From positions 1 to 64,000 of the forward strand of contig JAKTNV010000668.1 in the NCBI GenBank assembly GCA_022747635.1: 64,000 bases of DNA. Reading direction: 5' to 3'. The translations under genes were made by a program, and so were the position numbers. Numbering within the stretch: position 1 is the first letter of the stretch; the number at the start of each line of letters is the position of its first letter. The notes beneath the pieces were generated by a model that was not told the DNA's origin, did not search any database, and saw nothing but the letters and a program-made list of their open reading frames with translations. The stretch comes from Hetaerina americana (Eukaryota; Arthropoda; Insecta; Odonata; Calopterygidae). Below are positions 13,301 through 25,393 of the stretch, in pieces.

Positions 13301-13846
13301 GCCAATACCCCCTTTGGGTTCTAGGTGAAAATATCACTCGACACAAATCAAACAAAAATGTTTCCATGGTGTGTGTTGTTGTTTACTTTCATCAAATAAA
13401 CAAAATAAAACCCAGAAATAATCCTGAAAGACAAGAAGTGAGCATAAAAGATGCTTCAGCGCAAGTGTTAATATTACTAAAAGAGCCCAAATTTCTAAAA
13501 ATATTGCGAAAACCAACAATCATCTGTTAAAGAGTGAATGTTTGAGGTGTTTAGAAGGCATTTATTTCATTTTTAGAAAATTTCATTTTTTACATTTTTC
13601 CATGAAAAGTGCCAATACCCCCCCCTTTGGGTTCTAGGTGAAAATCTCACTCGACAAAAATCAAACAAAAATGTATCCAAGGTGTGTATTGTTGTTCATT
13701 TTCATCAAGTAAACAAAATAAAACCCAGAATGTATCCTGAAAGACAAGAAATGAGCATAAAAGTTGCTTCAGCGAAAGTGTTAATGTTACTATAAGAGCC
13801 CAAATTTCTAAAAATATTGCGAAAAACAACAATCTTCTGTTTTAGA
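10391..13846. repeat. HOR family A, unit A3 (diverged, 11 monomers)
   Basis: Monomers start at 10391, 10704, 11020, 11331, 11660, 11972, 12285, 12598, 12912, 13224 and 13534. The first six follow the A order. Then monomers with GGGGTCTAGG and CAGAGAAAG (12285) and CCAGGAAAAG with CGACCGAT (12598) replace the CACCCGACAC and CCTTGACGCG pair, before CTCGTTAC (12912) and TTTGGAAGG (13224) return. The stretch from 11972 to about 13846 is the closest match to 27891-29768. Confidence 0.8.
11331..11659. repeat. Longest monomer (329 bp), disrupted at the C-tract
   Basis: In place of the usual C-tract there is a short direct duplication. CCAATGCCTTT, a short link and TTCTAGGTGA (11409-11430) are followed by CCAATGCCTTT, GGG and TTCTAGGTGA (11431-11454). 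The C-tract is reduced to CC in both copies, and the first copy has lost the GGG. The parent form is seen at 8206 with C8. This looks like a replication slip or end-joining event centred on the tract. Confidence 0.85.
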
Positions 13847-16800
13847 GTGAATGTTTGAGGTGTTTAGAAGGCATTTATTTCATTTTTAGAAAATTTAATT
13901 TTTTACATTTTTCCATGAAAAGTGCCAATACCCCCCCCTTTGGGTTCTAGGTGAAAATCTCACACGACACAAATCAAACAAAAATGTATCCAAGGTGTGT
14001 ATTGTTGTTCATTTTCATCAAATAAACAAAATAAAACCCAGAATTAATCTTGAAAGACAAGAAATGAGCATTTAAGATACTTCAGCCCAGGTGTTAATGT
14101 TACTAAAAGAGCCCAAATTTCTAAAAATATTGCGAAAAACAACAATCTTCTGTTTTAGAGTGAATGTTTGAGGTGTTTAGAAGGCATTTATTTCATTTTT
14201 AGAAAATTTAATTTTTCACATTTTTCCATGAAAAGTGCCAATACCCCCCCCTTTGGGTTCAAGGTGAAAATCTCACTCGACACAAATCAAACAAAAATGT
14301 ATCCAAGGTGTGTGTTGTTGTTCATTTTCATCAAATAAACAAAATAAAACCCAGAATGAATCCTGAAAGACAATAAAAGATCATAAAAGATGCTTCAGCC
14401 CAGGTGTTAATGTTACTTAAAAAGCCCAAATTTCTAAAAATATTGCGAAAAACAACAATCTTCTGTTTTAGAGTGAATGTTTGAGGTGTTTAGAAGGCAT
14501 TTATTTCATTTTTAGAAAATTTAATTTTTCACATTTTTCCATAAAAAGTGCCAATACCCCCCCTTTGGGTTCTAGTTGAAAATCTAACTTGACACAAATC
14601 AAACAAAAATTATTCCATGGTGGTTATTGTTGTTCATTTTCATCAAATAAACAAAATAAAACACAGAATTAATCCTGAAAGACAAGAAATGAGCATAAAA
14701 GATGCTTCAGCGCAAGTGTTAATGTTACTAAAAGAGCCCAAATTTCTAAAAATATTGCGAAAAACAACAATATTCTGTTTTAGAGTGAATGTTTGAGGTG
14801 TTTGGAAGGCATTTATTTCATTTTTAGAAAATTTAATTTTTCACATTTTTCCATGAAAAGTGCCAATACCCCCCCCTTTGGGTTCAAGGTGAAAATCTCA
14901 CTCGACACAAATCAAACAAAAATGTTTCCATGATGTGTATTGTTGTTCATTTTCATCAAATAAACAAATAAAACCCAGAATCAATCTTGAAGGACAAGAA
15001 ATGAGCATAAAAGTTGCTTCAGAGAAAGTGTTAATGTTACTAAAAGAGCCCAAATTTCTAAAAATATTGCGAAAAACAGCAATCTTCTGTTTTAGAGTGA
15101 ATGTTTGAGGTGTTTAGAAGGCATTTATTTCATTTTTAGAAAATTTAATTTTTTACATTTTTCCATGAAAAGTGCCAATACCCCCCCTTTGGGTTCTTGG
15201 GGAAAATCTAACTTGAACCAAATCAAACAAAAATGTTTCCATGGTGTGTATTGTTGTACATTTTCATCAAATAAACAAAATAAAACACTGAATTAATCCT
15301 GAAAGACAGGAAATGAGCATAAAAGATGCTTCAGCGCAAGTGTTTATGTTACTAAAAGAGCCCAAATTTCTAAAAATATTGCGAAAAACAACAATCTTCT
15401 GTTTTAGAGTGAATGTTTGAGGTGTTTATAAGGCATTTATTTCATTTTTAGAAAATTTAATTTTTCACATTTTTCCATGAAAGGAGCCCCCCCTTTGGGT
15501 TCTAGGTGAAAATCTCAGTCGACACAAATCAAACAAAAATGTATCCAAGGTGTGTATTGTTGTTCATTTTCATCAAATAAACAAAATTAAACCCATAATG
15601 TATCCTGAAAGACAATAAATGATCATAAAAGATGCTTCAGCCCAGGTGTTAATGTTACTAAAAGAGCCAAAATTTCTAAAAATATTGGGAAAAACAACAA
15701 TCTTCTGTTTTAGAGTGAATGTTTTAGGTGTTTAGAAGGCATTTATTTCATTTTTAGAAAATTTAATTTTTCACATTTTTCCATGAAAAGTGCCAATACC
15801 CCCCCCTTTGGGTTCTAGGTGAAAATCTCACACGACACAAATCAAACAAAAATGTATCCAAGGTGTGTATTGTTGTTCATTTTCATCAAATAAAAAAAAT
15901 AAAACCCAGAATTAATCTTTAAAGACAAGAAATGAGCATTTAAGATACTTCAGCCCAGGTGTTAATGTTACTAAAAGAGCCCAAATTTCTAAAAATATTG
16001 CGAAAAACAACAATCTTCTGTTTTAGAGTGAATGTTTGAGGTGTTTAGAAGGCATTTATTTCATTTTTAGAAAATTTAATTTTTCACATTTTTCCATGAA
16101 AAGTGCCAATACCCCCCCTTTGGGTTCAAGGTGAAAATCTCACTCGACACAAATCAAACAAAAATGTATCCAAGGTGTGTGTTGTTGTTCATTTTCATCA
16201 AATAAACAAAATAAAACCCAGAATGAATCCTGAAAGACAATAAAAGATCATAAAAGATGCTGCAGCCCAGGTGTTAATGTTACTAAAAAAGCCCAAATTT
16301 CTAAAAATATTGCGAAAAACAACAATCTTCTGTTTTAGAGTGAATGTTTGAGGTGTTTAGAAGGCATTTATTTCATTTTTAGAAAATTTAATTTTTCAAT
16401 TTTTCCATGAAAAGTGCCAATACCCCCCCTTATGGTTCTAGGTGAAAATCTAACTTGACACAAATCAAACAAAAATGTTTCCATGGTGTGTACTGTTGTA
16501 CATTTTCATCAAATAAACAAAATAAAACACAGAATTAATCCTGAAAGACAGGAAATGAGCATAAAAGATGCTTCAGCGCAAGTGTTAATGTTACTAAAAG
16601 AGCCCAAATTTCTAAAAATATTGCGAAAAACAACAATCTTCTGTTTTAGAGTGAATGTTTGAGGTGTTTATAAGGCATTTATTTCATTTTTAGAAAATTT
16701 AATTTTTCACATTTTTCCATGAAAGGAGCCAATGCCCCCCCTTTGGGTTCTAGGTGAAAATCACAGTCGACACAAATCAAACAAAAATGTATCCAAGGTG

Positions 16801-16962
16801 TGTATTGTTGTTCATTTTCATCAAATAAACAAAATTAAACCCATAATGTATCCTGAAAGACAATAAATGATCATAAAAGATGCTTCAGCCCAGGTGTTAA
16901 TGTTACTAAAAGAGCCAAAATTTCTAAAAATATTGGGAAAAACAACAATCTTCTGTTTTAGA
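13847..16962. repeat. HOR family B, unit B1 (10 monomers, 3,116 bp)
   Basis: Monomers start at 13847, 14160, 14473, 14785, 15097, 15409, 15715, 16028, 16340 and 16651. Diagnostic marks: CACACGACAC with GAGCATTTAAGATAC; GGTTCAAGG with GTGTGTGTTG; CCATAAAAAG with TTATTCCATGGTGG; GGAAGG with TTTCCATGATG; GGTTCTTGGGG with CTTGAACC; ATAAGG with CAGTCGAC; ATGTTTTAGG; GGTTCAAGG with GCTGCAGC; TTCAATTTTT; ATAAGG. Relative to B2 it lacks the block equivalent to 18836-20399. Confidence 0.8.
15409..15714. repeat. Short monomer (306 bp) with deletion at the C-tract
   Basis: The usual GAAAGGAGCCAATG before the tract is shortened to GAAAGGAG followed directly by C7. The sister monomers at 18524 and 23209 keep the full form, so this is a private deletion in B1. 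Confidence 0.8.
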
Positions 16963-19900
16963 GTGAATGTTTTAGGTGTTTAGAAGGCATTTATTTCATT
17001 TTTAGAAAATTTAATTTTTCACATTTTTCCATGAAAAGTGCCAATACCCCCCCTTTGGGTTCTAGGTGAAAATCTCACACGACACAAATCAAACAAAAAT
17101 GTATCCAAGGTGTGTATTGTTGCTCATTTTCATCAAATAAACAAAATAAAACCCAGAATTAATCTTGAAAGACAAGAAATGAGCATTTAAGATACTTCAG
17201 CCCAGGTGTTAATGTTACTAAAAGAGCCCAAATTTCTAAAAATATTGCGAAAAACAACAATCTTCTGTTTTAGAGTGAATGTTTGAGGTGTTTAGAAGGC
17301 ATTTATTTCATTTTTAGAAAATTTAATTTTTCACATTTTTCCATGAAAAGTGCCAATACCCCCCCCTTTGGGTTCAAGGTGAAAATCTCACTCGACACAA
17401 ATCAAACAAAAATGTATCCAAGGTGTGTGTTGTTGTTCGTTTTCATCAAATAAACAAAATAAAACCCAGAATGAATCCTGAAAGACAATAAAAGATCATA
17501 AAAGATGCTTCAGCCCAGGTGTTAATGTTACTTAAAAAGCCCAAATTTCTAAAAATATTGCGAAAAACAACAATCTTCTGTTTTAGAGTGAATGTTTGAG
17601 TTGTTTAGAAGGCATTTATTTCATTTTTAGAAAATTTAATTTTTCACATTTTTCCATAAAAAGTGCCAATACCCCCCCTTTGGGTTCTAGGTGAAAATCT
17701 AACTTGACACAAATCAAACAAAAATTATTCCATGGTGGTTATTGTTGTTCATTTTCATCAAATAAACAAAATAAAACACAGAATTAATCCTGAAAGACAA
17801 GAAATGAGCATAAAAGATGCTTCAGCGCAAGTGTTAATGTTACTAAAAGAGCCCAAATTTCTAAAAATATTGCGAAAAACAACAATATTCTGTTTTAGAG
17901 TGAATGTTTGAGGTGTTTGGAAGGCATTTATTTCATTTTTAGAAAATTTAATTTTTCACATTTTTCCATGAAAAGTGCCAATACCCCCCCCTTTGGGTTC
18001 AAGGTGAAAATCTCACTCGACACAAATCAAACAAAAATGTTTCCATGATGTGTATTGTTGTTCATTTTCATCAAATAAACAAATAAAACCCAGAATCAAT
18101 CTTGAAGGACAAGAAATGAGCATAAAAGTTGCTTCAGAGAAAGTGTTAATGTTACTAAAAGAGCCCAAATTTCTAAAAATATAGCGAAAAACAGCAATCT
18201 TCTGTTTTAGAGTGAATGTTTGAGGTGTTTAGAAGGCATTTATTTCATTTTTAGAAAATTTAATTTTTTACATTTTTCCATGAAAAGTGCCAATACCCCC
18301 CCTTTGGGTTCTTGGGGAAAATCTAACTTGAACCAAATCAAACAAAAATGTTTCCATGGTGTGTATTGTTGTACATTTTCATCAAATAAACAAAATAAAA
18401 CACTGAATTAATCCTGAAAGACAGGAAATGAGCATAAAAGATGCTTCAGCGCAAGTGTTAATGTTACTAAAAGAGCCCAAATTTCTAAAAATATTGCGAA
18501 AAACAACAATCTTCTGTTTTAGAGTGAATGTTTGAGGTGTTTATAAGGCATTTATTTCATTTTTAGAGAATTTAATTTTTCACATTTTTCAATGAAAGGA
18601 GCCAATGCCCCCCCCTTTGGGTTCTAGGTGAAAATCTCAGTCGACACAAATCAAACAAAAATGTATCCAAGGTGTGTATTGCTGTTCATTTTCATCAAAT
18701 AAACAAAATTAAACCCATAATGTATCCTGAAAGACAATAAATGATCATAAAAGATGCTTCAGCCCAGGTGTTAATGTTACAAAAGAGTCAAAATTTCTAA
18801 AAATATTGCGAAAAACAACAATCTTCTGTTTTAGAGTGAATGTTTGAGGTGTTTTGAAGGCATTTATTTCATTTTTAGAAAATTTAATTTTTCACATTTT
18901 TCCATGAAAAGTGCCAATACCCCCCCCTTTGGGTTCAAGGTGAAAATCTCACTCGACACAAATCAAACAAAAATGTATCCAAGGTGTGTGTTGTTGTTCA
19001 TTTTCATCAAATAAACAAAATAAAACCCAGAATGAATCCTGAAAGACAATAAAAGATCATAAAAGATGCTTCAGCCCAGGTGTTAATGTTACTAAAAAAG
19101 CCCAAATTTCTGAAAATATTGCGAAAAACAACAATCTTCTGTTTTAGAGTGAATGTTTGGGGTGTTTAGAAGGCATTTATTTCATTTTTAGAAAATTTAA
19201 TTTTTCACATTTTTCCATGAAAAGTGCCAATACCCCCCCTTTGGGTTCTAGGTGAAAATCTAACTTGACACAAATCAAACAAAAATGTTTCCATGGTGGT
19301 TATTGTTGTTCATTTTCATCAAATAAACAAAATAAAACACAGAATTAATCCTGAAAGACAAGAAATGAGCATAAAAGATGCTTCAGCGCTAGTGTTAATG
19401 TTACTAAAAGGGCCCAAATTTCTAAAAATATTGCGAAAAACAACAATCTTCTGTTTTAGAGTGAATGTTTGAGGTGTTTAGAAGGCATTTATTTCATTTT
19501 TAGAAAATTTAATTTTTTACATTTTTCCATGAAAAGTGCCAATACCCCCCCCTTTGGGTTCTAGGTGAAAATCTCACTCGACAAAAATCAAACAAAAATG
19601 TATCCAAGGTGTGTATTGTTGTTCATTTTCATCAAATAAACAAAATAAAACCCAGAATGTATCCTTAAAGACAAGAAATGAGCATAAAAGTTGCTTCAGC
19701 GAAAGTGTTAATGTTACTATAAGAGCCCAAATTTCTAAAAATATTGCGAAAAACAACAATCTTCTGTTTAAGAGTGAATGTTTGAGGTGTTTAGAAGGCA
19801 TTTATTTCATTTTTAGAAAATTTAATTTTTTACATTTTTCCATGAAAAGTGCCAATACCCCCCCCTTTGGGTTCTAGGTGAAAATCTCACTCGACAAAAA

Positions 19901-21646
19901 TCAAACAAAAATGTATCCAAGGTGTGTGTTGTTGTTCATTTTCATCAAATAAACAAAATAAAACCCAGAATGTATCCTTAAAGACAAGAAATGAGCATAA
20001 AAGTTGCTTCAGCGAAAGTGTTAATGTTACTATAAGAGCCCAAATTTCTAAAAATATTGCGAAAAACAACAATCTTCTGTTTAAGAGTGAATGTTTGAGG
20101 TATTTAGAAGGCATTTATTTCATTTTTAGAAAATTTAATTTTTTACATTTTTCCATGAAAAGTGCCAATACCCCCCCCTTTGGGTTTTAGGTGAAAATCT
20201 CACTCGACACAAATCAAACAAAAATGTATCCAAGGTGTGTGTTGTTGTTCATTTTCATCAAATAAACAAAATAAAACCCAGAATGAATCCTGAAAGACAA
20301 TATAAGATCATAAAAGATGCTTCAGCCCAGGTGTTAATGTTACTAAAAAAGCCCAAATTTCTAAAAATATTGCGAAAAACAACAATCTTCTGTTTTAGAG
20401 TGAATGTTTGAGGTGTTTAGAAGGCATTTATTTCATTTTTAAAAAATTTTATTTTTCACATTTTTCCATGAAAAGTGCCAATACCCCCCTTTGGGTTCTA
20501 GGTGAAAATCTAACTCGACACAAATCAAACAAAAATGTATCCAAGGTGTGTATTGTTGTTCATTTTCATCAAATAAACAAAATAAAACCCAGAATTAATC
20601 TTGAAAGACAAGAAATGAGCATTTAAGATACTTCAGCCCAGGTGTTAATGTTACTAAAAGAGCCCAAATTTCTAAAAATATTGCGAAAAACAACAATCTT
20701 CTGTTTTAGAGTGAATGTTTGAGGTGTTTAGAAGGCATTTATTTCATTTTTAGAAAATTTAATTTTTCACATTTTTCCATGAAAAGTGCCAATACCCCCC
20801 CCTTTGGGTTCAAGGTGAAAATCTCACTCGACACAAATCAAACAAAAATGTATCCAAGGTGTGTGTTGTTGTTCATTTTCATCAAATAAACAAAATAAAA
20901 CCCAGAATGAATCCTGAAAGACAATAAAAGATCATAAAAGATGCTGCAGCCCAGGTGTTAATGTTACTAAAAAAGCCCAAATTTCTAAAAATATTGCGAA
21001 AAACAACAATCTTCTGTTTAAGAGTGAATGTTTGAGGTGTTTAGAAGGCATTTATTTCATTTTTAGAAAATTTAATTTTTCAATTTTTCCATGAAAAGTG
21101 CCAATACCCCCCCTTATGGTTCTAGGTGAAAATCTAACTTGACACAAATCAAACAAAAATGTTTCCATGGTGTGTATTGTTGTCCATTTTCATCAAATAA
21201 ACAAAATAAAACACAGAATTAATCCTGAAAGACAGGAAATGAGCATAAAAGATGCTTCAGCGCAAGTGTTAATGTTACTAAAAGAGCCCAAATTTCTAAA
21301 AATATTGCGAAAAACAACAATCTTCTGTTATAGAGTGAATGTTTGAGGTGTTTATAAGGCATTTATTTCATTTTTAGAAAATTTAATTTTTCACATTTTT
21401 CCATGAAAGGAGCCAATGCCCCCCCTTTGGGTTCTAGGTGAAAATCTCAGTCGACACAAATCAAACAAAAATGTATCCAAGGTGTGTATTGTTGTTCATT
21501 TTCATCAAATAAACAAAATTAAACCCATAATGTATCCTGAAAGACAATAAATGATCATAAAAGATGCTTCAGCCCAGGTGTTAATGTTACTAAAAGAGCC
21601 AAAATTTCTAAAAATATTGGGAAAAACAACAATCTTCTGTTTTAGA
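16963..21646. repeat. HOR family B, unit B2 (15 monomers, 4,684 bp)
   Basis: Monomers start at 16963, 17275, 17588, 17900, 18212, 18524, 18836, 19149, 19461, 19774, 20087, 20400, 20711, 21024 and 21335. The first six repeat B1. The next five (GGTTCAAGG; CGCTAGTG; two CTCGACAAAAATC monomers; AATATAAGATC) are absent from B1. The last four repeat 15715-16962. The two monomers at 19461 and 19774 are nearly identical tandem copies, reduced to one in B3. Confidence 0.8.
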
Positions 21647-24600
21647 GTGAATGTTTTAGGTGTTTAGAAGGCATTTATTTCATTTTTAGAAAATTTAATT
21701 TTTCACATTTTTCCATGAAAAGTGCCAATACCCCCCCCTTTGGGTTCTAGGTGAAAATCTCACACGACACAAATCAAACAAAAATGTATCCAAGGTGTGT
21801 ATTGTTGCTCATTTTCATCAAATAAACAAAATAAAACCCAGAAATAATCTTGAAAGACAAGAAATGAGCATTTAAGATACTTCAGCCCAGGTGTTAATGT
21901 TACTAAATGAGCCCAAATTTCTAAAAATATTGCGAAAAACAACAATCTTCTGTTTTAGAGTGAATGTTTGAGGTGTTTAGAAGGCATTTATTTCATTTTT
22001 AGAAAATTTAATTTTTCACATTTTTCCATGAAAAGTGCCAATACCCCCCCCTTTGGGTTCAAGGTGAAAATCTCACTCGACACAAATCAAACAAAAATGT
22101 ATCCAAGGTGTGTGTTGTTGTTCATTTTCATCAAATAAACAAAATAAAACCCAGAATGAATCCTGAAAGACAATAAAAGATCATAAAAGATGCTTCAGCC
22201 CAGGTGTTAATGTTACTTAAAAAGCCCAAATTTCTAAAAATATTGCGAAAAACAACAATCTTCTGTTTTAGAGTGAATGTTTGAGGTGTTTAGAAGGCAT
22301 TTATTTCATTTTTAGAAAATTTAATTTTTCACATTTTTCCATAAAAAGTGCCAATACCCCCCCTTTGGGTTCTAGGTGAAAATCTAACTTGACACAAATC
22401 AAACAAAAATTATTCCATGGTGGTTATTGTTGTTCATTTTCATCAAATAAACAAAATAAAACACAGAATTAATCCTGAAAGACAAGAAATGAGCATAAAA
22501 GATGCTTCAGCGCAAGTGTTAATGTTACTAAAAGAGCCCAAATTTCTAAAAATATTGCGAAAAACAACAATATTCTGTTTTAGAGTGAATGTTTGAGGTG
22601 TTTGGAAGGCATTTATTTCATTTTTAGAAAATTTAATTTTTCACATTTTTCAATGAAAAGTGCCAATACCCCCCCCTTTGGGTTCAAGGTGAAAATCTCA
22701 CTCGACACAAATCAAACAAAAATGTTTCCATGATGTGTATTGTTGTTCATTTTCATCAAATAAACAAATAAAACCCAGAATCAATCTTGAAGGACAAGAA
22801 ATGAGCATAAAAGTTGCTTCAGAGAAAGTGTTAATGTTACTAAAAGAGCCCAAATTTCTAAAAATATTGCGAAAAACAGCAATCTTCTGTTTTAGAGTGA
22901 ATGTTTGAGGTGTTTAGAAGGCATTTATTTCATTTTTAGAAAATTTAATTTTTTACATTTTTCCATGAAAAGTGCCAATACCCCCCCTTTGGGTTCTTGG
23001 GGAAAATCTAACTTGAACCAAATCAAACAAAAATGTTTCCATTGTGTGTATTGTTGTACATTTTCATCAAATAAACAAAATAAAACACTGAATTAATCCT
23101 GAAAGACAGGAAATGAGCATAAAAGATGCTTCAGCGCAAGTGTTAATGTTACTAAAAGAGCCCAAATTTCTAAAAATATTGCGAAAAACAACAATCTTCT
23201 GTTTTAGAGTGAATGTTTGAGGTGTTTATAAGGCATTTATTTCATTTTTAGAAAATTTAATTTTTCACATTTTTCCATGAAAGGAGCCAATGCCCCCCCC
23301 TTTGGGTTCTAGGTGAAAATCTCAGTCGACACAAATCAAACAAAAATGTATCCAAGGTGTGTATTGCTGTTCATTTTCATCAAATAAACAAAATTAAACC
23401 CATAATGTATCCTGAAAGACAATAAATGATCATAAAAGATGCTTCAGCCCAGGTGCTAATGTTACTAAAAGAGCCAAAATTTCTAAAAATATTGCGAAAA
23501 ACAACAATCTTCTGTTTTAGAGTGAATGTTTGAGGTGTTTAGAAGGCATTTATTTCATTTTTAGAAAATTTAATTTTTCACATTTTTCCATGAAAAGTGC
23601 CAATACCCCCCCCTTTGGGTTCAAGGTGAAAATCTCACTCGACACAAATCAAACAAAAATGTATCCAAGGTGTGTGTTGTTGTTCATTTTCATCAAATAA
23701 ACAAAATAAAACCCAGAATGAATCCTGAAAGACAATAAAAGATCATAAAAGATGCTTCAGCCCAGGTGTTAATGTTACTAAAAAAGCCCAAATTTCTGAA
23801 AATATTGCGAAAAACAACAATCTTCTGTTTTAGAGTGAATGTTTGAGGTGTTTAGAAGGCATTTATTTCATTTTTAGAAAATTTAATTTTTCACATTTTT
23901 CCATGAAAAGTGCCAATACCCCCCCTTTGGGTTCTAGGTGAAAATCTAACTTGACACAAATCAAACAAAAATGTTTCCATGGTGGTTATTGTTGTTCATT
24001 TTCATCAAATAAACAAAATAAAACACAGAATTAATCCTGAAAGACAAGAAATGAGCATAAAAGATGCTTCAGCGCTAGTGTTAATGTTACTAAAAGGGCC
24101 CAAATTTCTAAAAATATTGCGAAAAACAACAATCTTCTGTTTTAGAGTGAATGTTTGAGGTGTTTAGAAGGCATTTATTTCATTTTTAGAAAATTTAATT
24201 TTTTACATTTTTCCATGAAAAGTGCCAATACCCCCCCCTTTGGGTTCTAGGTGAAAATCTCACTCGACAAAAATCAAACAAAAATGTATCCAAGGTGTGT
24301 ATTGTTGTTCATTTTCATCAAATAAACAAAATAAAACCCAGAATGTATCCTTAAAGACAAGAAATGAGCATAAAAGTTGCTTCAGCGAAAGTGTTAATGT
24401 TACTATAAGAGCCCAAATTTCTAAAAATATTGCGAAAAACAACAATCTTCTGTTTAAGAGTGAATGTTTGAGGTGTTTAGAAGGCATTTATTTCATTTTT
24501 AGAAAATTTAATTTTTTACATTTTTCCATGAAAAGTGCCAATACCCCCCCCTTTGGGTTCTAGGTGAAAATCTCACTCGACACAAATCAAACAAAAATGT

Positions 24601-25080
24601 ATCCAAGGTGTGTGTTGTTCATTTTCATCAAATAAACAAAATAAAACCCAGAATGAATCCTGAAAGACAATATAAGATCATAAAAGATGCTTCAGCCCAG
24701 GTGTTAATGTTACTAAAAAAGCCCAAATTTCTAAAAATATTGCGAAAAACAACAATCTTCTGTTTTAGAGTGAATGTTTGAGGTGTTTAGAAGGCATTTA
24801 TTTCATTTTTAAAAAATTTTATTTTTCACATTTTTCCATGAAAAGTGCCAATACCCCCCTTTGGGTTCTAGGTGAAAATCTAACTCGACACAAATCAAAC
24901 AAAAATGTTTCCATGGTGGTTATTGTTGTTCATTTTCATCAAATAAACAAAATAAAACACAGAATTAATCCTGAAAGACAAGAAATGAGCATAAAAGATG
25001 CTTCAGCCCAGGTGTTAATGTTACTAAAAAAGCCCAAATTTCTAAAAATATTGCGAAAAACAACAATCTTCTGTTTTAGA
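21647..25080. repeat. HOR family B, unit B3 (11 monomers)
   Basis: Monomers start at 21647, 21960, 22273, 22585, 22897, 23209, 23522, 23835, 24147, 24460 and 24770. They follow B2 at an offset of 15 monomers (about 4,685 bp), with rare marks shared, such as ATTGCTGTTC (18679 and 23364). One of the twin CTCGACAAAAATC monomers is missing. The monomer at 24770 keeps the AAAAAATTTTATTTTT mark of 20400 but has a T-type second half, identical in type to the one at 35393. Confidence 0.8.
24460..24769. repeat. 310 bp monomer with 3-bp loss at GTTGTTG
   Basis: GTGTGTTGTTGTTC is shortened to GTGTGTTGTTC by loss of one GTT. It combines the first half of the CTCGACAAAAATC type with the second half of the 20087 type, so it may be the product of the one-monomer deletion that separates B3 from B2. 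Confidence 0.65.
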
Positions 25081-25393
25081 GTGAATGTTTGAGGTGTTTA
25101 GAAGGCATTTATTTCATTTTTAGAAAATTTAATTTTTTACATTTTTCCATGAAAAGTGCCAATACCCCCCCCTTTGGGTTCTAGGTGAAAATCTCACTCG
25201 ATACAAATCAATCAAAAATGTTTCCATGGTGTGTATTGTTGTTCATTTTCATCAAATATAAAAAATAAAACCCAGAATTAATCCTGAAAGACAAGAAATG
25301 AGCATAAAAGATGCTTCAGCTCAAGTGTTAATGTTACTAAAAGAGCCCAAATTTCTAAAAATATTGCGAAAAATTACAATCTTCTGTTTTGGA
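25081..25393. repeat. Isolated family C-type monomer between B3 and A4
   Basis: It carries CTCGATACAAATCAATC, CAAATATAAAAAATAAAA, CAGCTCAAG and AAATTACAATC with GTTTTGGAG. These are the marks of the family C monomers at 38206 and 43830. The next monomer begins with the C-type GGCATTTATATC and then changes to a family A second half (CACCCGACAC). Confidence 0.75.
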
